A stretch of 64,000 bases of DNA from Rhabditoides inermis (Eukaryota; Nematoda; Chromadorea; Rhabditida; Rhabditidae), in assembly GCA_963966185.1 (NCBI GenBank), contig CAWZYM010000398.1, positions 310,001 to 374,000 of the forward strand, written 5' to 3'. Shown here one piece after another: positions 47,947 through 59,700 of this stretch. Positions within the stretch are counted from its first letter, which is position 1. Every line of letters starts with the position of its first letter. Position numbers and translations under genes: made by a program. Under the pieces are notes generated by a model. It had not been told where the DNA came from. It did not search any database and was given only the letters and a program-made list of their open reading frames with translations.

Positions 47947-49477
47947 CCGGGCCTGGCCGCCTCGAAACCGGTACAGCTTGATCTCTTGCCGGGTGTGCCC
48001 ATCAACCACAAAACATACGCCAAACACCGCGCCACAACAAAGTGTCACACAAAGTGTCACACACACGCACACAGAAAAAGAGTTGCCAGATTGTCGCAAA
48101 AAAAAACTATGATCGCTTTCAAGTTTTTGCGATGCGGCGGCCGCGCGCGCTTGCCACGGAGAGAGAAAGGGATGTGGTAATGCGTGACCCCTGCCTGTTA
48201 GCACTGAGACAATGGCGGTGATTGATGCCCCGGTGATGACGTGGGCCGGCTGTAAGAAAGTTGACCTTGCAGGGTTTCCCGTGGTGGTGGTGGCTGCTGA
48301 TCGGCCTTCTCCTCCTCCTGCTCCTCCTCTGCTGCCTCGCCGCACTCTTGTGGCTGTGCTGCAGAAAGCGCAAGGCCAAGGTATCACAAGTCATGTACAC
48401 AAGACACTTTGACAAATCATTCAGACTGTTGTGAAGACGAGCGAACGCGGCATTGTCACCGACACGTTCAAAACGCCCCAGGGCTCCACTCTTTCTGTGA
48501 ACGCTGCTGTGAGTACAGAATTGTACAGTAAGTAGCTGCTTGTTTTAAGATCGCGGAACTGCGTGTTGCGAATGTATATTGCTCTATAAAGAATACATGT
48601 ACAACACTTCATTAAGAACGGGAACGTGAGTCACGCGGTGCTCGCCACTTCGACGAGTGAGAAGGACGCGGTGGGATTCGGCACGCAGACGAGCTACCAG
48701 AGCGGGTATCGGAACGGCGCGTACCGGAGCCAGCACGACTCGCTCGATGAGTACAGCGGCGGACGCGTCACGTGAGTCACACACGGAAATGGTAATAACA
48801 ATTCGAACCGCGTTTATGCACCGGACTAATGAGGTCCTCCGAGATTCGAGGACGAAGATAGTTCACCTTGTGTACGTGTGTGGGCAACGTCCCGGGAGAT
48901 ACCTCCCTTGTTTTTAGATACGCTAAAGATGGACTATATTTAGAGACGCCATTGTACCAATCATGCCCACACAGGTATCAACAGCGCCAACATCCGCAGA
49001 AGGTGCACGTGGATGAGGTGATCAAGTACGAGGAGGAGGAGAGGGTGTACGAAAGGGGAGACCGGCCGAGCACGCACTTCACAGGAAGAATGCACCGCGA
49101 CGGCAGCCTGCCGAGATACGGGTGCGCATCTCTCTCTAAATCTCTCTCTCTTTCTCTCTAACTCTCTCTCTCTCTCTAACTCTCTCTCTCTCTCTCCCTC
49201 TCACTGCTCCATTCCAGCCGGCACCACTCTGACGCGGGCTACGAGCTCGGCAGGGTTGATATGATCGGCGGGTTCGATCAGGTGGAGCAGACGGACCGGG
49301 AGGTGGAGGAGGACATGTTCGACCGGATAGAGCGCGACACCACCACCACACACACCACCAGGTACGCTCTCTTCCCCTCCCCTGTACCCCTCGTTCAGAT
49401 TCGTGGAGGAGACGCGCGACGTTGCGCCGCCTGCGTCGTCGACGCACCGCGCGCGCTTCGCATCCATCATCGTGTGA
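45398..49477 (+). CDS. orphan type I membrane protein with long charged tail
   Basis: Eleven exons join in phase to about 397 residues: 45398-45470, 45639-45678, 45955-46077, 46625-46736, 47342-47470, 48273-48380, 48425-48508, 48617-48771, 48975-49121, 49218-49361 and 49399-49477. A signal peptide (MLLLVLLCASATVVSA) leads a small Cys-containing ectodomain (LVPGQPYTFEVSLEN...ESCQADG...DYGCLHC). That part resembles the C-terminal half of ZP domains, but this is weak. One exon (48273-48380) encodes an extreme membrane helix: WWWWLLIGLLLLLLLLCCLA followed by the stop-transfer RKRKAK. The cytoplasmic part of about 200 residues is rich in Glu, Arg, Tyr and Ser. I do not recognise the family. Confidence 0.7.
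45540..45612. repeat. (GA)n microsatellite in intron 1
   Basis: Two GA runs fill most of the intron 45471-45638 of the orphan membrane-protein gene. A related array at 46084-46192 starts right after the next donor at 46078, and a (CT)n array at 47886-47941 lies further on. Confidence 0.9.
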
Positions 49478-49937
49478 TCCGCCATCGCACCGCCATCCAT
49501 CAAACCAGTGTGTGTGTGTGTGCCACCATATCATATTCTCTACGTCATGTTTGCCAATCACCGTTCCCCCTTCGCCCCATTGGTTTGTCTTTCACGTGCG
49601 CGTGTGCCGCGAGCGAGTGAGCGGCACGCGTGGCGCGAGTTACGTGTGTATAAAGTGAGTGACCCTGGACCTGTTCCTCTCTCATGAGTGTGCGTGTGTG
49701 TGTGTTCCGGTTGAGCGTGGAGCTCTCTGTGGGGATGGTGAGAGTGGGCGGGGCTGGCCTGCGGCTCTCCCACCTCTTAGTGCCCGCCTATAAAGAGACG
49801 GGCACCTGTCGCGCCGCCCCATACAACACACGACACACCCACACACACACATACACACAGCAGTGAGAAGCTCTCGTCGCCACTTGTGCTCCCCATCTAT
49901 TCCACTGCTGCATCCCCTCGACTACTGCTTGGACGAG
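49478..49937. promoter_or_regulatory. promoter region of the neuropeptide gene
   Basis: A good TATA box (CTATAAAG, 49788-49795) lies about 145 bases before the start codon at 49938. The sequence is GT/CA-rich. No gene is present. Confidence 0.45.
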
Positions 49938-50038
49938 ATGCGCATGCTGTTCTGTTTACTGGCCGCGCTTTTGGCGCTCTGCCACTACGCAGCCGCCTAC
50001 AACTACGACCGGATAGTCTACGAGGCGATTCTTTCGTG

Positions 50039-50094
<56 letters not shown>

Positions 50095-50994
50095 TTTCCC
50101 TCTTAATCTATTGGTGACCGCGTGGCGATCTCTGCTCCGCTGCTCTTTCTGCGCGTCTTGTTTGCTCTTCCTGAAATAGCAAATGATCCATTCACCTCGT
50201 CATGTGCCCTCTCTCGTGCACTGTTTTCGTCTTCCTCATCTCACTCTCCCGAATGACCGGTAGTAGGCTTGTCTCTTCTCTCTCTCCATCTCTCTCTCCA
50301 CCTCTCTCTTTAACTTCTGTGATAACCATTTCGTCGCGCCAGCGTATCTGCGCGTACTTCGGTCATGTATCGTCTGTTGTTTCCGCGTCTTTATCAGCTC
50401 ATTCATTCTGCGGGGGTCGGTGGTTGGCGCGATCCATGGTACACAGAGGGCAATAATGGCTATACGCACTCGCCCCATCTCTCATTCATCCGGTAATTGG
50501 CATTGCGCACAGCTCAACGAAATTAGCGAACGAGGAAACGGCAGAAATGCTGATGCAGCCGAACCGATATGCAAGGAGAAAGTGGAAAGCCCTCCTTTTG
50601 CCCCTGACTCAACTCAACAGAGAGAGGGGGGGAAGGGTTTGTAGACATGGCTATAGCCTGTGATTTCTGGCGAGTAAGTTACGGGTAGTCATTGCCAATG
50701 CAAAGCAGCCGCTCTCGAGATGTGACGTACCCCGAAAACCTCTTCTCAGTAGCCGTACGCACCAGACAGAGAACAGCGAACATGCCGATTACGTTTTTGC
50801 TGCCCTCAATCTCCTTTCCTTCCCACGATGCCTCTACAGTATCGCTAGATCCGAGTTCTTCTCGGCGCATGTGATCTGTCATGATTGTTTGGGTGGAAAC
50901 TGTGCAGGGAAATCTAATCTCTTCGGTGGTCGTTCAGAATAATCTGCACTTTGCCATACCACGCGGCAATAATCAACTCTCTCTTAGATAGTAG

Positions 50995-51062
<68 letters not shown>

Positions 51063-51371
51063 CTCTTTCTCTATTTCTTGCTCTCCACGCTCTCCAGCGA
51101 TATGAACCGTGAACTTGAACCCAATCCATCCAAATCGCTGACAACTCACGTGGCTTTATGTCACACATCGCAACTATATAAGATAAGATTATGCAGCCAG
51201 AGAACAGAGTACCGTAATCATCATTGACGCTTTGTAATTTGCAGGCCGGACGAGCAGCGTGTTTTGGTTCCGGTGGCGGTGGAGCGACGGGCGCGACGGT
51301 CGTCGGAGAAGAAGAGCTATCCGAGGAACTGCTACTTCTCGCCTATACAGTGTCTCTTCACACGCCAGTAG
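49938..51371 (+). CDS. allatostatin C/somatostatin-like neuropeptide precursor
   Basis: Two exons (49938-50035 and 51245-51371) encode a 74-residue precursor. A clear signal peptide ([20 protein letters not shown]) is followed by a short acidic spacer, an RRARR site and a KK pair. Cleavage at KK would free [18 protein letters not shown] at the C-terminus. Allatostatin C peptides of arthropods have the pattern R-x-C-Y-F-x-P-I-x-C-F with a Cys-Cys disulfide ring of eight residues; here [12 protein letters not shown] fits it closely, with the same six residues between cysteines. The receptor family is the somatostatin/opioid-like GPCRs. The 1.2 kb intron contains CT arrays (50044-50092, 51000-51063). 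Assignment to the family is from motif only. Confidence 0.8.
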
Positions 51372-51927
51372 CCTCCCCCCACCTTCGATCTCAACCCTTG
51401 CCTCCCTTTTCAACCCACACCACCCCTAGACTCTCATTTCACTAAATACAAACTCCCGCATAATTGCTAGTGAAACACGGTCGCCACATATCATATGTTG
51501 TATCTATTGGTTCGCCTCTCTCTCTAATTTTATATATTCGTTGTTCGTTGCGCTTTGTCATTCGATTCTGGTCGCAGTGGTGTCACGGGCGCCTCTGCTC
51601 TCTCTCCAATCATATCACTCCACCACGTCATATCATAGAGAATGAGTATGAATATCACTGTTATTTACTAGCCGTTTTTTTCTCCTTCTGCTTTCTGTGT
51701 ACGGTAGATCGAAGAAACAAATCAGGCATTTTTGCCGCCTGCAAAACAACGCGCCATATGGTTTCGAATATTCGAATATCAAACGGTGAGAATAAGCTCA
51801 CTCTCTAACTGCCAAAAACACCGGAAGGGCTACCAGACTACTGCAGCATATCCGAATTCAAAACCCGATTGAATTACAATGGTCCGAATGAACACTCGAG
51901 TTTTGGTAGATTGTACTTGACACTGAG

Positions 51928-51967
<40 letters not shown>

Positions 51968-52088
51968 AGCAGACGAGATATTTCCGTTTCCAATATCATA
52001 ATTCCCCTCTCTCTGCTGCATCTACTAGGATTGGAAATAGTAATAAGAGAGGTGGGGAGAAAGTTGGGGCTTATTCGAAAGGACAGAA

Positions 52089-52218
<130 letters not shown>

Positions 52219-53582
52219 GGAAAGGGAGAAATGTATGAAGAAAATGGGCAGCCGGCCAATCATGTCTGTGTACATGTTGATGATGAGCACTGCAGATCGA
52301 GAGCGTGCAGCTTTCACCCGAGCCAGTCTAGTCATTCCATTCTAAAGCAGTTTTGGCTCACAGTCACGGAAAGCAGTTTTTGCTTACAGTCAATCTTTCA
52401 AAGGAGCGTATTCATGAACAATGCACGTTCAGACTGTGCGCGGACCGGATATGCTACACAACCAACATTCACCGACTGATAATGAGCGCATCGCATCATC
52501 TGACCTCGTTGATTGAATTGGAACACAGTACTATACACATAACAATTATGAATCACACGTTCGAGTGTGTTATTTTGATGGGCGAGCTGATCGCTGGGGG
52601 CGCCTGGAGAATTGGAAATAATGGGTCACTGAGGATTAGTCGAAGACGACATAACTTCCGTAAATAAGTGCTCTCTTGAATTTTCTATGACATACGTGAC
52701 AAAACGAAAGCTCATACAATAGTTGTGTTTATTTTGCTGAACATAATGCATAAACATTACATGTGTATCAGTGTATCACTCAGTGTGTATTATGAATGAC
52801 ATTTTGATACTACACACCATCGCTATGAGAACAAAGACAATTATCAAGAAAGAAAACTCTTGATTTTTACAAATGATGCGAACACAACAATGATTTCAAC
52901 TTGCACTTTCAGAAGGGAGAAAATGGAAGCGCTAGAGCTAGGTAAACACAAACCATCTTTTTGCCTACCAATCGAAGATTATCAGTGTCAAAGAAGGAAT
53001 GTTGTCTTGCTTATATAATGAATTTCGATCTTCAAGACGTTTTCTCATAATTGATTCCAATTGTTCAAAGATGATAATTATATGATAAAACATAAAATGA
53101 TTAGTCAGTGTGAGTGACACATAACCATATACCATACGTATTCTTTTTATTAGGGAAATGTCAGAAAACGATCACATAAACCATACACGCTTATTTCCCA
53201 GCTCATCTTAATTCTCATTAATACGAGGACAATACAGTATTTTAATATTTCTTTCGAACTCTTACTTTTTTTCTTTTATCGAAAGTAATACACACACATT
53301 ACTCGCCACAAGGCCTGAATCATATGAGACTAATTCGTATATCTAAGTTTCCTACACCGTTGCAAATTCAGAAGCACTGAGTAGCGAACAGACAATGGAC
53401 AGTCAACGTGTGTACGTAACAATGTGATGTTGCTTCGAGTAGAACCAAAGAGTTATATTCTCAGTAAATGACATATCGTAGCTCAGGGACGATACTTTTT
53501 GACCGGAGTTGTTCACTTGGGCGTTTAGAATTACCAAGGTTCATCGAAATTCACTCTTGAGAACTTGGCAAAACTGATTTCA

Positions 53583-53650
53583 CATAGTGGGAATCGAACC
53601 GATATAGCATTGTCCACGAATAGTGAGCGTTACCACAACACGACAACGAC
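53583..53650 (-). mobile_element. tRNA-like SINE relic
   Basis: On minus the segment shows GTTGTGGTAACGCTCACT in the D-arm position and the B box GGTTCGATTCC. The arms that should form the acceptor stem do not pair well, so this is a tRNA-derived repeat and not a tRNA gene. Confidence 0.45.
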
Positions 53651-54348
53651 ATGTGCTCTCGAACTTATATCGACGAGATGCGCATAGAGCTCAACTTTCT
53701 TTTTGGCGCGAAGTTTAAACATAGAGGGAGCAGTAGGATTTAGTGTTTTCCCCAATATATATATATATATAATATTGGTGCACTTAGCATGAAAAAATAT
53801 GCTATCATTTTTATCGATAATCAATGGTGTTCATTCAAGTAATTTTAGTCTATTCTTCCTACGAGCTACCGTGTGCCATTTCATAAATATGACAAATCTT
53901 CTTTGCGAATAGATCACGAAATAAGTGAACTGACAGCATTTACAAAGCGTCTCACTTCTCCGTTGCAGTTCTGCAACGCGTCTGCAAGTCGTCTTCATGC
54001 CGTTTACACAGCTTTTACAGTGTTTCAGATGGAAACTGTGCAGTTCATTACACACGATGTGTTTACGCAATGCAGATTCTGCAGACGTCTGCACCGTTGA
54101 AAACCCCTGTTTACATTGCATTTACAAAGCGTCTCATTTCTCCGTTTTCCTCCTGTAACACACTGTAAAATTGAAATGATCACATGGACGTAGCATGGTT
54201 TTTTTTTGTATTATTATGTTTTTACAGGGTAGTCGTAGTTAAAGTTAAAGTGACAATTTCACTTAAAAATGATATTATACTGATGAAAAGTTAATAAACA
54301 TCAAATAACATCTAATAAGCCTGAAAACTAGAACTTTTTTTCATAATT

Positions 54349-54750
54349 TTAAAGGAACAGTGGCGACTGGTTTTTGACTCGAAGTATTATTAAAAATTAC
54401 CAGTCGGAGTCGCGCCTACGGCGCTCCTCCTTCTAGTATGCGGGAATATTTTCGCAATCACATGCCCTCGCTGGAAAAAAGTGCAAACCCGGCGCGTATC
54501 ACATGCTGGCGGCGGCTGTTCTATATAAGCGGCGCATGAGCGCCACTTACAGACAGACGGACGGACATGCCGTTTTCTATATATTAGGATATTAACCTAA
54601 CACATTTGCAATTTTTTGCGAAAGAACGACGATTCTGCGTTACTTTCGATTCTGCCACTGCCACGGAGACGCAGAATCTAACCGCGGGCGAACCATGCCC
54701 ACTAAAATTAGAAACGGCAAGTTTCGTTAAAACATGTAAGTGTGAACCAA
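54349..54750 (+). mobile_element. left part of a TTTAAAGGAACAGTGGCGAC element
   Basis: The segment begins with TTTAAAGGAACAGTGGCGAC, the same terminus as other elements here. It contains a GAACGACGATTCTGCGTTACTTTC-type block shared with the element at 24253. Its right terminus was not found; the inverted-repeat arm at 54752-55001 follows directly, so its true extent may be larger. Confidence 0.45.
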
Positions 54751-54751
54751 T

Positions 54752-55001
54752 TTATGGACTTGTGTGTTTTGTCATTTTTATTTATAGTTGTTTTTTCACA
54801 GTTTGACGATTTTTCTCATAAAATGAAACGAAAAGAGCACACTGCTCAAATTTTTGTTTATATCGTTACCAACTAGTTGAATAGTGTACTCTGACAACAC
54901 AACAAAATGCTATCTGGTCAATCATTGATAAAATCATTGTGAATGATCTGAATATGAGTCCGTCATGTTTGTGAGATTTCTGTCTGTAAATCTGCATGTT
55001 C
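54752..55001 (+). repeat. left arm of 250-bp inverted repeat
   Basis: Aligned by eye with the reverse complement of 62551-62801, the arm differs at only a handful of positions over 250 bases, including CGA versus TT near GAA(A)GAGCACACTGC and one T-run length change. Confidence 0.85.
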
Positions 55002-56092
55002 TGTCTGTGAGTGACAAGAGCGGATCTCCGTAGTGGGCACGAGCTATATGGATGCCAGTCTTTATGATGTGGCAGTATTACTCCCTTGCAACATTCGTCG
55101 ATTCTTTTACTGTTCTGTGCCATAGAAGGATCGACGACATGCTTTGACGCTTCGTGAAGGAGTGTGAAAAAGAAATCGATCAGCATCCAGCTCGCTCTCA
55201 GATATCTATAATCTATAGCTTGGATGTCGATCTCCTGACCTGAGTCTCTACACCGCCTCGCACGGTCTGACACTCAGGACTCAGGTCGGACAAGTGCGAG
55301 TCGTCAATAGATAGCAGATTGCACAGACCGACAACTTCCGTTTCCTTGGTTCGTGAATTATCAAAAATGTGGAGGAAGGATCTGGAGGCGTCGATAGTCT
55401 ATGCTGCCCACCCACCCCTTCGTGTCATGACACCACGTGCTAGCCCCATAAAGCATGTGTTGCCACTGGAAAACCATCTGATTATGAGAGACCGCGTTCA
55501 CACTTTAACCGCCGGAGTGAAGACGAGGCCCGGGAAGGAACGCGCCACGTGGTATGAAAGATGAAAGAGAATACCTGTGCTTGTGAAAGTAACTCGAGAT
55601 ACATTTGCTTCCGAAGTGCTCGGAACAACCGAAATGACCAGTAGATACATGTTGTTATAGATGTTGGGTTGCTTCAAGTGATCAGATTTGGTTAGCAGGA
55701 GTAACAATGCTCTTGATTGTATACGGAGATGAGAAGCCGAGAAGCGAGAGTGAGTAAATGAGTGAGTGGAATACAGCTACGAGAGAAGTCCATGACAAGA
55801 TAATTTATTTGGGCGGAAGCAGACCTATCTGACGACAATGACTTATTCGCTGAATCAACGTTTGGTGGATGATCAGAGATGCCGAACTGCGCATCAACAG
55901 CAAAAAGACGCAGTTCGCATTGGATGGAATACCCTCACTGGCTACTTTGAAGGATCAGGACCTGAAGAAGCGGTCAATTTAAGTTTTTCTATTACTCCCG
56001 GAACATCTTCAAACTACCTCCAAATAGAACTTTTTTATTCGCGAATGCTCAGATAATTTTAGACTGACCACACCTTGAAAGAGGGAAATCTT

Positions 56093-56535
56093 ATTAAAGG
56101 AACAGTGGCGCATTATTTTCGACATTGGATCATAACTTGACCTACTGGAAATCAAAACAAACGAAAAAACAACGATTCAAAGCTGTTATCGCGTTACCAC
56201 ACCAATTACCACAGACCGTCACGTTACCACACGAAAATAGGCGTTCAAATGTGTGTTTTGGCGGGAAGCCCCATTGTTGCGGGGCCGATCGATATTGTGA
56301 TCGCTTTCGCAAAGGAGTCAGTTTTCGGGAAGGGCAGCGGTCTTTGCGCCTGATGACCCAATGAGCTGCGTGGCGCAGTGGAAAAGACTGTGGGCTATCA
56401 CTCTCGCAGCCACGGGTTCGATTCCTGTTTGCAACTTTGCCTGAAACATACATGCACCTCGATGCGTGGTGATTTCGTACTAATTTGAAAATTTCATTAC
56501 CACACGGTTCTGATATACGCCTCTGTTCCTTTAAT
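56093..56535 (+). mobile_element. complete TIR element with tRNA-like core, copy 2
   Basis: The left end TTAAAGGAACAGTGGCGCAT and the right end (minus TTAAAGGAACAGAGGCGTAT) form terminal inverted repeats, flanked by TA on both sides. At about 56362-56435 is a tRNA-like unit with a near-perfect A box (TGGCGCAGTGG) and B box (GGTTCGATTCC). No acceptor-stem pairing supports a functional tRNA. Confidence 0.7.
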
Positions 56536-56797
56536 ACCTCGGTTGTGCTCTGCTATTTCAAGTTATCAAGTCAGTAAGTAATATTGTAAAATTGTGGTTT
56601 AAAAAAGTTGTAGAAAACATGTAACTACTCGTGAAACTTTTGCAGTCAAGGGAGCGTGGTTTGGAACCTTTTATCTATTTTATCGCTCTCTTCTATCTTT
56701 AAAAAAAAAACTGGTATGCGAGGCAACTATGTATACATCAATATATCATCCGATAAAGTTATTTATCATGCTTTACACAAGTGTGCACGTTCCTGAT

Positions 56798-59700
56798 TTA
56801 GAAAGCGATGCAGGTCTTGGGCACGCGGATGGTCTTGATGAGAGACTCGGTGTGGTCAGACAGGTCGAGGACCTCATGACGAGCCTCGCGGATGAGACGG
56901 TGAGCCTCGACGGAAGAACGCTCCATGCAGAAGAAACGGACCTGAACAGATAATATAGAGGAGATACTAACAGCGGTCTCACCTTGATGGTCTTCTCCTC
57001 ATCGATCACAGTGTTCTTCTCGCAGACGGGCACAGGCTGGAGGGAGAAGCAAACCTCGTCCTTCATCTCGCGCACAAAAGTCTTCTCCATGGGAGCTGAA
57101 AGATCGTGATGATTGAGGAGACAAAAGATAAACACTCACTGGTCTCGTCATAGTCGTTCTCTTCGGAGTCGCGGATGATCTTCTTCTCCTTCTTCACGAT
57201 CTCGTACTCCTCCTCGGTGTCCTCCTCCCAAAGGGTCTCTTTCTCGCGGATCATCTCCTCCTCATCCTCCTCGAGCTCGTACTCCTCCTTCTCCAGCTGG
57301 TAGATCTTCTCCATCTTCTCGTCGCGGCACTCCTTCTTCTCGACCATGAAGCTACGGTGGAACTCCTCAAGGTCGTCGGTCTCGGTGTTGTCGGCGCGGA
57401 TGAACTCGTTGGTCATGTCTCCGTCGTAGTGTCCGCACAGACCGCACAGCTGTCCCTGCATCTCCCATCCAAGAAGAGTCTTCACAGTCTTTCCGCTGAA
57501 CTCGACAGTCAGAAGAGCGGAAGAGATAACAATCTTGTTCTCCTCCTCGAAGATTCCGTAGTTCTCATAAGAGCGCATGTTGATCATCTCTCCGTCAACG
57601 TAGACGACAAACTCTCCGTTCTTCTTCTCAACCTCGATCTCCTTCTCGGTGTCAATGATCTTGACCATCTTGTAGTCTCCGAGAGTCTTCTTGACGAGCA
57701 CGGCAAAGCGGGGCTTGTCAGAACAGTCCTTGGCGAGCACCTGATAGCACTTGCTGAGGGGAGTGCGGAAGATGACGTCATCGAAGGTGGAGACGCGGGA
57801 GTCCTTGAGGAGGCACGAGTCCATCTCGGGGAAAGCAGCCTGCTCGAGGAGGATCATCTTCCTCTCGGGGGTCTCCAGCTTGGCAGCGACGCGCTCGTTC
57901 GAGTACTTGATGTGGAAGAGCACCTTGTTGTCAGCGTTCTTCATCGGCAGCATCTCGATCATGGGGTAGGTGTTGATGTAGTTGATGAGGCGGGCAAACA
58001 GCAGCTCGTACTTGGACTCGATGTCGTAGTTGACAAGAGACTTGATCTCCTGGCGTCCGAGCACAGACTCGATCTTGATCAGAGAGCGCATCAGCTCCAC
58101 CTTTCCGTTGTTAAATAGGAGGTTGTTGCGGAGAGTCTGAGTGAGATGAGCCTTGATAATCTGGCGATCCTCGTAACGCACGAGCATTTCAAAGTGCTGC
58201 ACAAGCGAGTTGAACAGATAGTCGAAGGTGATCTCGGCCATCTTCTTCTCGTCCGCCTTGAGGGTGACGAGGATGCGGGAGACGAGCGGGGTCTTGTTCC
58301 ACTCTCCGATCTGGGCGAGCTTCTTGTCCATCTTGATCGACAGCATCTTCTCCTCCTTCAGCTCACGCACCATATAGATGTGGTAGAACTCGGGAACCTC
58401 AGCGGTCTTGTCGAAAAGGATCTCCATCACATTGTCGTGTCCGCGGACCTTCATCTTCAGCTCGTTTCCATAGATGTGGTTGAAGTTGAAGATGTTAAGA
58501 AGAACGGTCTTCTGCTCTTCCTCGATCTTCTCGGAGACGATCTCGGGAAGGCGAGTGATGTAGTTGAGAGGGCGAATCTCAACGAGGAACACGGGCTTCT
58601 TGTCGAACTTCTCGGTGAAGAGCTTGAAGTGAATCTTGTTGTGTCCGTCAACAGCAACAGTGTAGCGAATAGGGAGACGGATGCGGATGGTCTTGATCAT
58701 CTTGTGTCCAGAGATGGCGAAGGGGAGCTCAACGCGAAGAGAGCGGATCAGCATAGCAGAGAACATCTTCGCTCCGTCGAATTCAACAGCGAGCTTGTTG
58801 TTCTTGTAGAGGAAAGATCCCTTGAGTCCAGCGACAAGAGGCGTCTTCTCGGTGTAGACAAGGGGCAGTCCGAGGATGGTCGGCACACGGTACATGTGGT
58901 CATGGACGAAGGTGGCCCAGAAGAAGGAGAGAGTCTTCTTCAGCTCGGAAACGCGGGGAAGAGTGCGGAAGAAGGAGGTGATCTCCTCGATGGGAAGCAC
59001 GGCGTAGTTCATTCCCTTGTAGGTGAGGAAGAGGTAGACGGAGGGACGCAGAGTGGAGGCGCGGCGGGGAACGACTCCCATCTCAGAGGCGAGCGAACGC
59101 AGTTTCTCGGCGGTCTGCACGGGAAGGGTCTTGATGAGGGTGTAGACGAGCTGCTCGAGGTTCTCCTGGCGCATGCGCACCTCGAAGAGCTTCTCGTGCA
59201 TGCGGGTTCCGAACACGTTCTCGAGGGTCAGCATCATCTCCTTGGGCAGGAATCCGGTCTTGGTGGTCAGGTGCTGGAAGATGGCTCCAAGGGAGATATC
59301 CTTGTTGAAGACGCGAGCATAACGGGTGGTGAAGGTCTTGCGGGGGCGGAGAAGTACGCGCACAAACTCGAAGCGCTCCTCGTTCTTGAGCAGGGAGAGG
59401 GTGTAGGTGTAGAAGTGCATGTCCTTCTCGGCGTTGAGCAGGTTGACGATCTGGATAAGGTGGGTGTTATCGAGGGTCTCGACCGAGAGGAGAACGCGGA
59501 CGGCAATCGAGCGGATCTCGGGCAGCTGACGGCGGTCCTTGATGAGGGGCATAAGGAGAGAGACGAGCTTGCGGGGAACAGTGTAGCGGAGGGACAGCAG
59601 AGCCTCAACGGCCTCGGACCTCACAAGCACAGACTCCTCGGAGTGGATGAGCTTCTCCAGGGGGAAGACGACCATGTCGAATCCGGCGTTGGCAAGCATC

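Noticed and set aside
55319..56056. Two plus-strand open frames of 70-80 codons
   Set aside because: No splice connection, signal peptide or conserved-looking motif; typical of random intergenic frames.
56362..56435. Possible tRNA gene
   Set aside because: Boxes are near-perfect, but the acceptor stem does not close and the unit is inside a TIR element.
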